Source: Hyphomonas sp. | GTDB lineage: Bacteria > Pseudomonadota > Alphaproteobacteria > Caulobacterales > Hyphomonadaceae | NCBI GenBank assembly: GCA_024743015.1 | Contig: JANSXJ010000007.1 | Coordinates: forward strand, 1 to 23,365 | DNA: 23,365 nt | Direction of reading: 5' to 3' | Shown here: positions 1 through 8,628 of the stretch, one piece after another | Numbering within the stretch: position 1 is the first letter of the stretch | How the letters are laid out: each line of letters opens with the position of its first letter | Program-made: the position numbers and the translations under genes | The notes under the pieces: generated by a model | Databases searched by the model: none | What the model was told of the DNA's origin: nothing | What the model saw: only the letters and a program-made list of their open reading frames with translations

Positions 1-151
1 AGCGAACAGCCATGATCGAAAGGTTTTCGTCAGCATTTTGCGGTCCTATAGCCACCATGAGGCACGGCTTGAAGCATAGGAAGAGGGACGGCGTAAAGGT
101 TTCTATCTGTTCATCTTTGCGTGCGCGCCAAATAACAGTAGGGCAAGTGGC

Positions 152-826
152 ATGAAACGGCTGTGGCACTGGCCCATCGACCCGCTGGGGCGAACGGTTC
201 GCTTGATGATGAGCGAAAAAGGATGGGCATTTGAGTCCATTGAGATTCGCCCCTGGGTGTCCGATCTGGAACTCGCAGCGCTGGCGCCTGGTGCGAGCGC
301 GCCTGCGCTTCTGGATACCGATGCCGAAGTTAAAACATCCGCCGTCGGCTCGCTGGCCATTTGCGAATACATCGAAGAGGCGCTGCCCAACCCACGTCTA
401 TTGCCTTTTACCCCTATGGAAAAAGCAGAGGCGCGCCGCCTGTGGCAATGGGCCGAAGAGAGCTTTGCCGGGATCAACAACACGCTCCTGGCCGAGCGCG
501 TCACGCAATGGGTCAAGCGCGACCGATCGCCTGATAGCCTGGCGCTTCGCCAGGGCGCGCACGCATTAAAGAACCGAATGACCTTCCTGGACGCCCTGGC
601 CGGAGAACGTGCCTATATGGCCGGGCGAAATTTCTCCATCGCGGATCTCAGCGTCGCGGCGCATCTGTCCTCGTATGACTATTTTGGCGATGTGCCCTGG
701 GATCTGACCCCGGATCTGAAGGCCTGGTATGCCCGAATGAAATCGCGGCCTAGCTTCAGGGGTTTGCTGGAAGACCGGGTTGGCAATGCGAAACCAGTGA
801 AGCACTATACGGACCTGGACTTCTAG
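152..826 (+). CDS. fzlA: FzlA-type FtsZ-binding GST-fold protein
   Basis: This 224-residue protein has a glutathione S-transferase fold: a thioredoxin-like N-terminal half (about 1-80) and a helical C-terminal half (about 90-210). The block YFGDVPWD near 171, the stretch [14 protein letters not shown] and the terminal HYTDLDF match what I remember of alphaproteobacterial FzlA. In Caulobacter, FzlA binds FtsZ filaments and promotes constriction and septal wall synthesis; it is not a detoxifying transferase. The usual catalytic Ser or Cys after the first strand is not evident here, where the sequence reads [12 protein letters not shown]. queG follows 22 bp downstream in the same orientation, a neighbourhood I recall from many alphaproteobacteria. 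The ATG at 152 is the natural start for the fold. The fallback annotation is a generic GST-family protein. Confidence 0.85.
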   Translation: MKRLWHWPIDPLGRTVRLMMSEKGWAFESIEIRPWVSDLELAALAPGASAPALLDTDAEVKTSAVGSLAICEYIEEALPNPRLLPFTPMEKAEARRLWQWAEESFAGINNTLLAERVTQWVKRDRSPDSLALRQGAHALKNRMTFLDALAGERAYMAGRNFSIADLSVAAHLSSYDYFGDVPWDLTPDLKAWYARMKSRPSFRGLLEDRVGNAKPVKHYTDLDF

Positions 827-848
827 TGTCCGGATCGGATCGCCTGCC

Positions 849-1973
849 ATGTCCAAGGAAACTTTTTTAAAGACCACGGCCAGTGCGCTTGGTTTCGATG
901 ACTGCCGGATATGCCGCGCCGACGAGCCGTGGCCGGCGAGCGAGCGGCTGGAAGCCTTTGTGGAGGCAGGACATCATGGCTCAATGGCGTGGATGGAGAC
1001 CACGCTGGAGCGCCGGAAAACGCCAACATCAATGTGGGAAGGCGCCAAATCCGCCGTGGTCGTCGCCCTTAATTACGGTCCGGATCACGATCCCCTGCGC
1101 TCTCTGGAGCGTACCGGCGAGGGGAATGTCTCCGTCTATGCGCGTGGCAAGGACTATCATGACGTTCTCAAGAAACGTCTGAAACAGCTGGCGCGCGCCT
1201 TCGTCGCTGAAACCGATGCGGAGGTCAAAGTCTTCGTGGACACGGCCCCGCTCATGGAAAAGCCGCTTGCGCATAAAGCCGGTCTTGGCTGGCAGGGCAA
1301 ACACACCAATCTGGTGTCACGCGAACATGGGTCCTGGCTGTTTCTCGGGGTGATGCTCACCGATGCCCACCTTGCCGTGGACGATCCCGAGGTGGATCAT
1401 TGCGGATCTTGCCGGGCTTGCCTGGATATTTGTCCGACAGCCGCATTCCCGGCACCGTATCAGCTGGACGCCCGCCGCTGTATTTCCTATCTCACGATCG
1501 AGCACAAAGGGCCAATTGCGCATGAGTTTCGCGCCGCGATGGGAAATCGCATTTATGGCTGCGATGATTGTCTCGCAATCTGCCCCTGGAACAAGTTTGC
1601 AGAAACAGCGCGCGACGGGGCGTTCTGGGCGCGAGCAGAGCTTAAAGGCCCAGATCTCGATGCGCTTTCTGCGCTGGATGATGCCCACTTCCGAGATGTA
1701 TTTTCCGGATCTCCGATCAAACGTATCGGGCGTGACCGCTTCATCCGGAACGTGCTGATCGCGATCGGGAATTCGGGTGATCCCAGCCTGGTTGAGCACA
1801 GCGTCGTGCCGCATCTGAGTGACGTAAATCCCGTTGTACGTGGTGCTGCAGTCTGGGCGCTATCACGCCTTGATTTAACCCGCTTCGAGACCGAAAAAGC
1901 CGCGCGTTTTGCACAAGAGACGGATACGGACGTGAAGTCGGAGTGGCAATCATTGGGGTTATCGGAAGCATGA
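849..1973 (+). CDS. queG: Epoxyqueuosine reductase QueG
   Basis: QueG reduces epoxyqueuosine to queuosine at the wobble base of GUN tRNAs in the cytoplasm, using cobalamin and two [4Fe-4S] clusters. The protein has 374 residues, the usual length for the family. The ferredoxin-type set C185-x2-C188-x2-C191-x3-C195-P is present, followed by C211 and C238, C241 and C245-P, giving eight cluster cysteines in all. The DTAP motif holds the likely proton-donating Asp131, and [11 protein letters not shown] (about 144-154) is a QueG signature. The C-terminus (about 290-350) resembles HEAT-like helices used in tRNA binding. It follows fzlA by 22 bp, and its stop overlaps the likely mtgA start as ATGA, so the three genes are probably cotranscribed. 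Nothing looks truncated. Confidence 0.95.
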   Translation: MSKETFLKTTASALGFDDCRICRADEPWPASERLEAFVEAGHHGSMAWMETTLERRKTPTSMWEGAKSAVVVALNYGPDHDPLRSLERTGEGNVSVYARGKDYHDVLKKRLKQLARAFVAETDAEVKVFVDTAPLMEKPLAHKAGLGWQGKHTNLVSREHGSWLFLGVMLTDAHLAVDDPEVDHCGSCRACLDICPTAAFPAPYQLDARRCISYLTIEHKGPIAHEFRAAMGNRIYGCDDCLAICPWNKFAETARDGAFWARAELKGPDLDALSALDDAHFRDVFSGSPIKRIGRDRFIRNVLIAIGNSGDPSLVEHSVVPHLSDVNPVVRGAAVWALSRLDLTRFETEKAARFAQETDTDVKSEWQSLGLSEA

Positions 1974-2653
1974 AGATCGGGACCTGGATATGGCGTGCAA
2001 TAAAGCTAGCGTTAGCTTGCGTTGTGGCCGTGCATGTCTATGCGCTTGCTCTGATTTTTGTGCCTGTACCGGGAACGCTGAACATGTCCGGGCGGGTGGT
2101 TCAGGGGACCGATGTCTATTATAGCTGGACGAGGTTCGAAGAGATTTCACCGCATCTCATTCGCGCCGTGATCGCGGCTGAAGATACACGGTTCTGCGAA
2201 CACAATGGCGTTGATCTCGATGCCATCAGGACCGCGCTTGATGAACGCCAGGAAAGTGGACGCGTCCGAGGCGCCTCAACACTCACCCAGCAGACTGCCA
2301 AGAACGTCTTTCTGTGGAATGGCGGCGGCTATGCGCGAAAAGGTGCTGAGGCGTGGATGGCAGTTTTTATTGACGGGTTCTGGGGTAAGCGCCGTGTGAT
2401 GGAGGCCTACCTGAACGTCGCCGAGTGGGGGGATGGATTATATGGCGCCGAAGCAGCAGCCTATGGACGCTTTGGCAAGCCCGCACGCGACTTGACCAAG
2501 TTTGAGGCAGCGCGCCTCGCGGCGGTCTTGCCGAGCCCGAATAGGTGGCGTGTGAACCCTGCAGGCCCCTATGTCCGGCAACGCACACAGACAATTCTTG
2601 CGCGCATGGATGTGGTGTCGCGCGACGGTCTTGATGATTGCGTTCTGGATTAG
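1970..2653 (+). CDS. mtgA: Monofunctional peptidoglycan glycosyltransferase MtgA
   Basis: This GT51 enzyme polymerises lipid II into glycan strands at the inner membrane. The call rests on the catalytic Glu in [12 protein letters not shown] (E71), on [12 protein letters not shown] (about 101-112) and on [13 protein letters not shown], all hallmark GT51 motifs. One N-terminal membrane anchor spans about 10-32 and there is no transpeptidase domain. I chose the ATG at 1970 (227 residues), which overlaps the queG stop as ATGA. A GTG at 1943 in the same frame would add nine residues inside queG and seems less likely. The 3' end meets the TPR gene tail to tail with a 4-bp overlap. Its position behind fzlA, a constriction factor, fits a role in division-site wall synthesis, but that link is inference. 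Confidence 0.93.
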   Translation: MKIGTWIWRAIKLALACVVAVHVYALALIFVPVPGTLNMSGRVVQGTDVYYSWTRFEEISPHLIRAVIAAEDTRFCEHNGVDLDAIRTALDERQESGRVRGASTLTQQTAKNVFLWNGGGYARKGAEAWMAVFIDGFWGKRRVMEAYLNVAEWGDGLYGAEAAAYGRFGKPARDLTKFEAARLAAVLPSPNRWRVNPAGPYVRQRTQTILARMDVVSRDGLDDCVLD

Positions 2654-3303
2654 TTGAGTTCAGACAGCCGGATGGCCTCGCGAATATCGCCTCGCAAGAC
2701 GAGGATATCGATATTTTCAGGCTCAAGCGTGAGCGCTTCTTCCATGTCAATCTTGGCCGCGGGAAGATTCTCTGTCGCTAGATGCGCGCGCGCTCGCAGA
2801 GACAGGGCCTCCGCATCGTGGGAACGAAGCTCCAGGGCGGCGTTCAGATCATCCACGCCTTCCATCCAGCGTTCGACGGCTAGGTAAGCTGCGGCGCGGT
2901 CCTTGTAGATGTCTGGATTGTCCTGCTCAAGCTTCAACGCTTCTGAGAGCGCGACGATCGCCGCATCCGGATAGTTGCCAGCCAGCCAAGCATTTCCGGC
3001 CTGCGCGAGATACAGGATGCGATCTTCAAGTTCGATCGGGTCAGGGGCAGTGGCAAGGGCTTCCAGTCGCGCTGCGCCTTCTTCCAGCCGGTCCAGTGCC
3101 AATAGCGATATCGCGTTGCAATATCGAGCTTTCGGACGGTTGCCACTGCTGAGCCAGGCCAGGGAATCCTCAAACGCTTCTTCGGGTGCAATCTCGGTTT
3201 TTTCGATGCACGCTTGCAAACGCTGCATCTCAGCGCGAGCAATATCCTCTGAAGCCGATTGCGCAATTGGCAGGAGCCCAGATAACAGAACAGATACAAG
3301 CAT
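2650..3303 (-). CDS. Exported tetratricopeptide repeat protein
   Basis: With the ATG at 3303 the protein is about 217 residues. It opens with a signal peptide-like stretch (MLVSVLLSGLLPIAQSAS), so it is probably periplasmic. The rest is helical, with at least three TPR-like units in the second half: AGNAWLAGNYPDAAIVALSEAL, DRAAAYLAVERWMEGVDDL and RARAHLATENLPAAKIDMEEAL-type repeats ending LEPEN. TPR proteins are protein-binding scaffolds; the partner cannot be read from the sequence. An upstream in-frame start at 3363 would put 20 residues ahead of the signal and run into the divergent SDR gene. The 3303 start has a GAGGG Shine-Dalgarno at good spacing and leaves about 60 bp for promoters. 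The stop overlaps that of mtgA within TTAG. Confidence 0.8.
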   Translation of the reverse strand: MLVSVLLSGLLPIAQSASEDIARAEMQRLQACIEKTEIAPEEAFEDSLAWLSSGNRPKARYCNAISLLALDRLEEGAARLEALATAPDPIELEDRILYLAQAGNAWLAGNYPDAAIVALSEALKLEQDNPDIYKDRAAAYLAVERWMEGVDDLNAALELRSHDAEALSLRARAHLATENLPAAKIDMEEALTLEPENIDILVLRGDIREAIRLSELN

Positions 3304-3363
3304 GGACAATCCCTCAGATGCGCCAATATCTATTGCAGTAAGGACACTGAGATACGAGCGCAA

Positions 3364-4200
3364 ATGACAGATCCGTCACAACCTTTGTTTTTGTTTGGCC
3401 CCGGCTATAGCGCCCAGGCCCTTGCGGCGCTCTGGCATGGCCCTGTACTCGGAACCTATCGCTCGGAGGAGCGTCGCCAGATGCTCGAACGATCCGGAAT
3501 TCATCCGGTTTCCGTCAATAGTGAAGCCGACTTGCGCAAGGCGACGGACAGTGCGCACGTGGTGATCAGCGCACCGCCGAATGAAGATGGGTGTCCCGGT
3601 TTTGCGCGGCTTGGCGCATTCGCAGACACGGCGACCAGCCTGACTTATCTTTCAACGACCGGGGTATATGGAGACCTGGACGGCGGATGGGCCATGGAGT
3701 GGTCGCGCCCGAACCCTCAATCGGAGCGCGCCCGTCGCCGTCTCGAAGCAGAGCGGGCCTGGCAGGATGTATCAGACAATCTCTGCATCGTGCGGCTGCC
3801 GGGAATTTATGGTCCCGGACGATCGGCCTTCGATCGCCTGGCGAACGGCCGCGCCCGCAGGATCGTCAAAGAGGGGCAGGTGTTTTCTCGCGCGCATGTT
3901 GACGACATTGCCAGCGGGCTCGACGCGCTCATTCGGACCGGAGCGCGCGGCGTGTTCAATCTTTGTGATGACCTTGCTGCCCCGCCCGAGGATGTCATCA
4001 GCTTCGCCGCTGCGCTGGCGGGTATCGACCCGCCACCGGAAGTCCGGTTCGAAGACGCGGAACTCTCCGCCATGGGCAGGAGCTTTTATTCCGAGTGCAA
4101 ACGCGTGTCGAATGCCCGGCTCAAAGCCGTCACGGGGTGGCGACCGAAATACCCGACCTATCGTGACGGCTTGAGCGCGATCTTTGCTGCCGCCAGCTAG
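3364..4200 (+). CDS. Atypical SDR / NAD(P)-dependent epimerase-like protein
   Basis: This 278-residue protein has an N-terminal Rossmann dinucleotide site (FLFGPGYSAQALA, about 9-21), the SDR landmark YLSTTGVYGD (about 96-105), RLPGIYGPGRSA and a late FSRAHVDDIA segment. Together these mark the YeeZ-like atypical SDR group of nucleotide-sugar-epimerase-type proteins. The canonical YxxxK pair is not intact: Tyr is in the VYGD region and the expected Lys position falls in an Arg-rich helix. The substrate is unknown. I recall this SDR commonly lying near fzlA and queG in alphaproteobacteria; here mtgA and the TPR gene intervene. It is transcribed away from the TPR gene. Its stop overlaps that of the DUF1501 gene within CTAG. 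No strong Shine-Dalgarno is visible before the ATG. Confidence 0.85.
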   Translation: MTDPSQPLFLFGPGYSAQALAALWHGPVLGTYRSEERRQMLERSGIHPVSVNSEADLRKATDSAHVVISAPPNEDGCPGFARLGAFADTATSLTYLSTTGVYGDLDGGWAMEWSRPNPQSERARRRLEAERAWQDVSDNLCIVRLPGIYGPGRSAFDRLANGRARRIVKEGQVFSRAHVDDIASGLDALIRTGARGVFNLCDDLAAPPEDVISFAAALAGIDPPPEVRFEDAELSAMGRSFYSECKRVSNARLKAVTGWRPKYPTYRDGLSAIFAAAS

Positions 4201-5636
4201 GCGCCCGTTCCGTTCATAAAGCCAAGATCGGCGGTATTGAAGTTCGACAGGTTCGGCAATGCGCTGTTCAATTCGGAACTGTTCAGACCGAACCAGGACC
4301 CCATGGTCGCGGCGTACTGTTCCACAGAGGTGGTCGGGATCAAACGACCCCGAGATTTCGTGTACAGGCCATTGTTCAATTCCGGCGTCGGGATGTCGCC
4401 ATAAATATTCTTACCGCGGACCGATCCGCCCGCGACAATATGGTGACCTCCCCAACCGTGATCGGTGCCGTTGCCATTGTCGATAAGCGTGCGACCGAAA
4501 TCAGAAGCCGTGAAGACCAGAACATTGTTCCATTCGCCGATCTCGATCATCGCGTCCCGGAAAGTTGAAATCGCGTTCGCGAGACTTGTGTGTAAATTGC
4601 CCATTTGGGTCGATTGCGATGAGTGCGTGTCATATCCGCCCATCGTCACGTAATACATCTGACGCGAGACATTCAGGAATTGCCGGATCTTGATGGTCTC
4701 GGCAACCGCCGCCATCTGGCGAGACACGCTGGAATCGCTTGAGAAAGATGTACTAAAGGGTGTCGCATTTGCACGCGCTTGTGAATACTGCTCCGAGTTT
4801 TCGACGGCTGCAGCCAATGCAATTGCAGAGTCCTGCTCAAAAATGTTGCGACTGCCAAAGTCTCGTTTCTCAAGGAAAGCACGAATCTTGTCACGAGCCG
4901 CATCGTCGCCATCGCTGAAGCCCAGCAAATTTCGATTGTCATAAAGCTCAGGGCTGGGTGCGTCTCCGCGTGTCACGGTGAATTGCGAGACGTCGTTGCC
5001 CGCGAGGAAGACATCGTTTGCGCTCGTTGCAACGGCTGAAAATGTGCGGTTCTGGTTTGGTGCCGATGCCACCACACGGTCCATGAACTGTCCGCCCCAG
5101 CCCAGTCTGGATCCTTCGGGATCAAAGGACATCCAGGTCGATTGCTGGTCATTATGGGAGAACAGCCGTTTTGGGAGGATTGCCGTATCCGCATCCAATT
5201 GGGCGCGCGTCGTTGGCTCGATCAGCGGCCCTACATTGCCGACCACCGCGAGATCACCGGCTTCAAACATCGTGTGCAACGGTGCGAGTTCTGGCGGCAT
5301 GCCAAACTGTCGCCCGCCAAAGCTTGCCGCATTGTCCGGATTGAGCTGCAACAGGTTTGCCCGATTGCGGGAAGATGCGCTCGACCCGGCATTATACGAT
5401 CCAAACAGACCGCTGCGCAGGCCTTGCAGCTGATTGTAAGAGGTTTGATCATACGGGATGATCGTATCCGCCCCGTCCATACCGCCTTTAAGAAAGATAC
5501 AAATAATCGCTTTGTAGCCGCTCGTGTCAGCGGCCCATGCTCTGTTAAGCCCAAGGCTTGTGAGCCCGCCCATGCTGCTTGCGAACCCGGCCGTGCCGAG
5601 ACCTGCCAGAAGGTGACGTCGTGAAATATTGGCCAT
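4197..5636 (-). CDS. DUF1501 family protein with Tat signal
   Basis: This 479-residue protein begins MANISRRHLLAGLG, a twin-arginine signal (S-R-R-H-L-L), with likely cleavage after AWA near 35, so it is exported folded to the periplasm or cell surface. KAIICIFLKGGMDGADTIIPYD (about 42-63), the FTASDFGRTL segment and the DHGWGGHHIVAGG block are typical of DUF1501, a family remotely related to the alkaline phosphatase/sulfatase superfamily. The His/Asp-rich late block suggests a metal site. The biochemical function is not established. The DUF1800 lipoprotein gene lies 20 bp upstream, and AAGGAG sits about 10 bases before this ATG, so the two are almost certainly one operon. DUF1800/DUF1501 pairing is a known, widespread arrangement. 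Confidence 0.92.
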   Translation of the reverse strand: MANISRRHLLAGLGTAGFASSMGGLTSLGLNRAWAADTSGYKAIICIFLKGGMDGADTIIPYDQTSYNQLQGLRSGLFGSYNAGSSASSRNRANLLQLNPDNAASFGGRQFGMPPELAPLHTMFEAGDLAVVGNVGPLIEPTTRAQLDADTAILPKRLFSHNDQQSTWMSFDPEGSRLGWGGQFMDRVVASAPNQNRTFSAVATSANDVFLAGNDVSQFTVTRGDAPSPELYDNRNLLGFSDGDDAARDKIRAFLEKRDFGSRNIFEQDSAIALAAAVENSEQYSQARANATPFSTSFSSDSSVSRQMAAVAETIKIRQFLNVSRQMYYVTMGGYDTHSSQSTQMGNLHTSLANAISTFRDAMIEIGEWNNVLVFTASDFGRTLIDNGNGTDHGWGGHHIVAGGSVRGKNIYGDIPTPELNNGLYTKSRGRLIPTTSVEQYAATMGSWFGLNSSELNSALPNLSNFNTADLGFMNGTGA

Positions 5637-5656
5637 TCTTGTTACTCCTTCTGAGC

Positions 5657-7459
5657 TTACCAGGTGACCGCGTAAGAGGGTGAATTAAGGACGAGAGCCA
5701 CTGCTGCCTGGACTGCATCTTCCCGGTCGGCTGCGGTGTTCTCGGCAGTATTGGTTCGAATTTCGATCGTGCCTACAATGTCTGCGATGTCGGCCTTCTC
5801 GATATCAGACATGCGACCGCCCGTGAGCAGATCGTCAAGATGATCGACCAGCGCGACTGGCGTATCGAGCAAGGCCAGCTCTTCGCTATAGTCCGGTGCG
5901 TAAGTATCCATCGCGGAATCAACTTCTGATCCGCGCTCGAATGCAAAATCAGTCAGGAAGTTCATGATACCAACCGCACTGCTTGCATTTACTGTCTGAA
6001 ACTCGGGAACAGGGATGCCCTGGTCACCAGATATCGTGCCTGGGGCGACATAGCCCGGTCGATAGAAGTTGAAGACTGAGGGGGCGCGGAAGGCCTGCTG
6101 TCCTAAAGAGACCGCGTTGCTGCGCGTGTCTCGGAGCATGTTTTCATTTCTCGCATCCAACCGCTGAATGTTAAATGCTCTCGCCCAGTGCGTGAATCGC
6201 AAAATCGGCTCTCGAACCTTGCCAAGCGCGAAGTCGGTATTGCTGGACGGGTCGCTGAACAGGGTGGGTTCCAGCAGGATCGCGGCAAGCGTTGACTGCA
6301 GATCGCCGCGCTGTCCGGTTCCGAACTGCTGACCGCCTACGGCGGTAAAACGTCCGGTTTCGAATGCAGTCGCGACGCGTTCGATGTATTCAGGTGACGG
6401 GTTGGACTGCGTGAAACGCTGGATCAACTGGCGCGAGATAAACGGTGCCACATTCGGATGTTCGAATATCGCATCCAGGGCTCGGCTGATGCTCTCATTG
6501 CCCTGCGTCCCTTCGGGAATCGTCGTTCCAAGGAAACTCTTTTCAAGCTGGGAATGGCGATCCTCGATCATTTGCATCCGGCGAATCTGCGCATCGGAAG
6601 TGACGTTTCCCCCGGCGGTGCGAGCCAGATCCAGGCCAGTGAACACCTTCGCCAGACCCACCACATCATCATTTGTGTAGGTTTCGATTTGCTGTCCTTG
6701 GCCATCCAGCTTCGGGGAGCCATCCATGTTGAGCTCAACCACGCCGATGGAAAACAGCTGCAGGATTTCGCGCGCGTAGTTCTCATCCGGCATACGCCCG
6801 GTATTCGGATCCCCCTTTCGATTGCCCCGATAAGTCAGATAATTGCCCATTGCAGGAGAGTATGTGACGGCCTCGAGGACATCTCGGTAATTGCCAAACG
6901 CGTTTTCGATCAGAAGGTCCTGATAGTATGCCCGCACGAGTTGATCCGGATCGTTCACATCCGAGTAAACCAGAATCTGGGACAAGGCGAAGGCCATGCG
7001 CTGCCGGAGCTGGTCATTTGAACCGATCATGTGATCCCAATAAAGGGCGTTGATCACTTTACCCTGGAGATTGCCACTCGAGGTCCGTGGCTGCGCCAGC
7101 AAAACCGGCATCGACAAGGAAGCCGGCTTGGCAAATTCGCGGGCGACCCAGTCAGCAGCGTCAGTGCCTGTAAGAGATGCAATTTCAGTTTTCGATCCAC
7201 CGAATGTGGCGCGTGCGAGGAACCGGGATGCCTGGCTACTTTCACTCACAACAGTGCTGGTCGCGGCGGGCGGGGATCCGTTTCCGGTCGTGCCGCCGCC
7301 GCTGGCGCCGCCACCTCCAGAGCCGCCACCACCAGATCCGCCGCCGCCAACCGGGGCGATGGGCGCAACGGTGGCGTCACCGCCACCGCCGCCGCAAGCG
7401 GCGAGAACAAGTCCTGCTGCGAAGATTGTACTGACTAAGTAGCTCGGCGACTTACGCAT
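5657..7459 (-). CDS. DUF1800 family lipoprotein
   Basis: This 600-residue protein begins with a lipoprotein signal ending LVLAAC (lipidated Cys22). A low-complexity linker (about 23-66) follows, very rich in Gly and Ser and including GGGGSGGGGSGGGG. The DUF1800 domain follows from about 75 to 600. Hallmarks are the ARATFGG region (about 83), RMAFALSQILVYS, MPDENYAREILQLFSIGV and APSVFNFYRPGY. The linker would hold the domain away from a membrane. The family's biochemical role is unknown. It is the first gene of a two-gene operon with the Tat-exported DUF1501 protein. AAGAGGGA stands upstream of the ATG and a candidate CtrA box lies about 104-119 bp upstream. No truncation is apparent. Confidence 0.92.
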   Translation of the reverse strand: MRKSPSYLVSTIFAAGLVLAACGGGGGDATVAPIAPVGGGGSGGGGSGGGGASGGGTTGNGSPPAATSTVVSESSQASRFLARATFGGSKTEIASLTGTDAADWVAREFAKPASLSMPVLLAQPRTSSGNLQGKVINALYWDHMIGSNDQLRQRMAFALSQILVYSDVNDPDQLVRAYYQDLLIENAFGNYRDVLEAVTYSPAMGNYLTYRGNRKGDPNTGRMPDENYAREILQLFSIGVVELNMDGSPKLDGQGQQIETYTNDDVVGLAKVFTGLDLARTAGGNVTSDAQIRRMQMIEDRHSQLEKSFLGTTIPEGTQGNESISRALDAIFEHPNVAPFISRQLIQRFTQSNPSPEYIERVATAFETGRFTAVGGQQFGTGQRGDLQSTLAAILLEPTLFSDPSSNTDFALGKVREPILRFTHWARAFNIQRLDARNENMLRDTRSNAVSLGQQAFRAPSVFNFYRPGYVAPGTISGDQGIPVPEFQTVNASSAVGIMNFLTDFAFERGSEVDSAMDTYAPDYSEELALLDTPVALVDHLDDLLTGGRMSDIEKADIADIVGTIEIRTNTAENTAADREDAVQAAVALVLNSPSYAVTW

Positions 7460-7653
7460 GTCGTCGTCCCTCTTGTTGAACTGTCCCGGCCCGTATGTCG
7501 TGTTTTTTGCGCCTCAAACACCTAAGTCTTCGTAAGACAAACCCCGATGATTTGCGCGATCCGTTAACGCCCTGTTAAACATGGCTTTTTCGAGCGTTAG
7601 TTGAATGAAAATTAATGTTGGAAGCCGTTGGAAATGGCTCAAATCTGTAATGA
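7460..7653. other. Intergenic promoter region of the DUF1800 operon
   Basis: This 194-bp gap is unusually AT-rich in its right half. It holds the CtrA-like box and, closer to the DUF1800 gene, a short inverted repeat GTCTT-CGT-AAGAC (7526-7538). The 3' end of the upstream MDR gene abuts it. I find no convincing terminator for that gene; only a weak 4-bp GC stem is visible. Confidence 0.5.
7563..7578 (-). promoter_or_regulatory. Candidate CtrA-binding box upstream of DUF1800 operon
   Basis: Read on the minus strand the sequence is TTAA-CAGGGCG-TTAAC, a full match to the CtrA consensus TTAA-N7-TTAAC. It points toward the DUF1800-DUF1501 operon, about 104-119 bp before its start codon. CtrA is the cell-cycle master regulator of Caulobacterales and relatives. 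Binding is inferred from sequence alone. Confidence 0.6.
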
Positions 7654-8628
7654 TTACGGGGAGATAATCATTTTCCCGACCACTTTTCGGTCGAGAAGTG
7701 CGCGGAAACCGTCCACTGTCTGATCCAGGGGCAGGCGGTCATGAACATAGGGTCGGGTCTTGCCGTCTCGGGCCCAGGCCCAGATTTGCGCCACGTTTTC
7801 GCGCCCACGATCAGGGAATTGACGCCCATATTCACCGGCACGGACGCCGACAACGGAAAATCCTTTGATCAGCGGCATGTTGGTGGCAACCGACGCGATA
7901 CGGCCTGAGGTAAAGCCAATCACAAGCAATCGGCCATCAAACGCGATGCACCGGACGCTTTCATCGAAAACATCGCCGCCGACCGGATCGTAGATCACGT
8001 CAGCGCCGCGTCCATCGGTAAGGTCTTTGACGGTCTCACGAAACCCATTCGATGTGTTGATGACATGATCGGCACCATAAGATTTCACTTTGGCCAGCTT
8101 CTCGTCAGATCCACCTGTCGCGATAACAGTCGCGCCAAGAAGCTTGCCAACATCGACAGCGGCCATACCGACGCCGCCACTCGCGCCATGGACCAGAAGC
8201 GTCTCGCCAGCCTCCAGGCGTCCGCGGCGGACCAGAGCGACATAGGCAGTGAGATAGGCGGCCGAATAGGCAGCGGCTTGTTCAAACGAAAGCGTGTCGG
8301 GTTTATGCTGAAGCCCTTCGGCTTTGACGACAGCATATTCCGCGAACCCACCAAACCGCGCACCGCCGCAAACGGCGTCTCCGACTTTGAAGCCGTCTAC
8401 ATTGTCTCCGAGCGCCGCGATCGTGCCTGCGATATCCATTCCAGGCGTGAAAGGCGGGGTGAGCTTAAGCTGGTATTTCCCCTGACAGAGCAGGATGTCG
8501 GGGAAGTTGATGCTGGTCGCTTCGATCTTGATCAGCACCTCTCCGGCACCCGGCACCGGCATTTCAACTGCGCGGATACCAACGCCCGACAGATCTTCTG
8601 TAATTTCGTGGCAGACCAGCGCGCGCAT
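7654..8628 (-). CDS. MDR-family NADPH:quinone oxidoreductase
   Basis: This 324-residue protein belongs to the zinc-free quinone oxidoreductase branch of the medium-chain dehydrogenases. Evidence is the GroES-like N-terminal half with SINFPDILLCQGKYQ (about 39-53) and PFTPGMDIAGTI, and the Rossmann site VHGASGGVGMAA (about 144-155) in the second half. The Cys/His zinc-ligand sets of alcohol dehydrogenases are absent. It probably reduces a quinone, enone or enoyl-CoA-like substrate with NADPH in the cytoplasm. Its ATG overlaps the stop of the upstream esterase gene by one base (TGATG), implying translational coupling. It is the last gene of the minus-strand cluster led by the TetR gene or by the monooxygenase. 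Confidence 0.9.
   Translation of the reverse strand: MRALVCHEITEDLSGVGIRAVEMPVPGAGEVLIKIEATSINFPDILLCQGKYQLKLTPPFTPGMDIAGTIAALGDNVDGFKVGDAVCGGARFGGFAEYAVVKAEGLQHKPDTLSFEQAAAYSAAYLTAYVALVRRGRLEAGETLLVHGASGGVGMAAVDVGKLLGATVIATGGSDEKLAKVKSYGADHVINTSNGFRETVKDLTDGRGADVIYDPVGGDVFDESVRCIAFDGRLLVIGFTSGRIASVATNMPLIKGFSVVGVRAGEYGRQFPDRGRENVAQIWAWARDGKTRPYVHDRLPLDQTVDGFRALLDRKVVGKMIISP

Noticed and set aside
1..58. Possible 5' end of a minus-strand gene leaving the left edge (ATG at 58, 19 codons, beginning MVAIGPQNAD)
   Set aside because: It is too short to recognise, has no clear Shine-Dalgarno and includes a rare ATA codon; it cannot be supported from this window.
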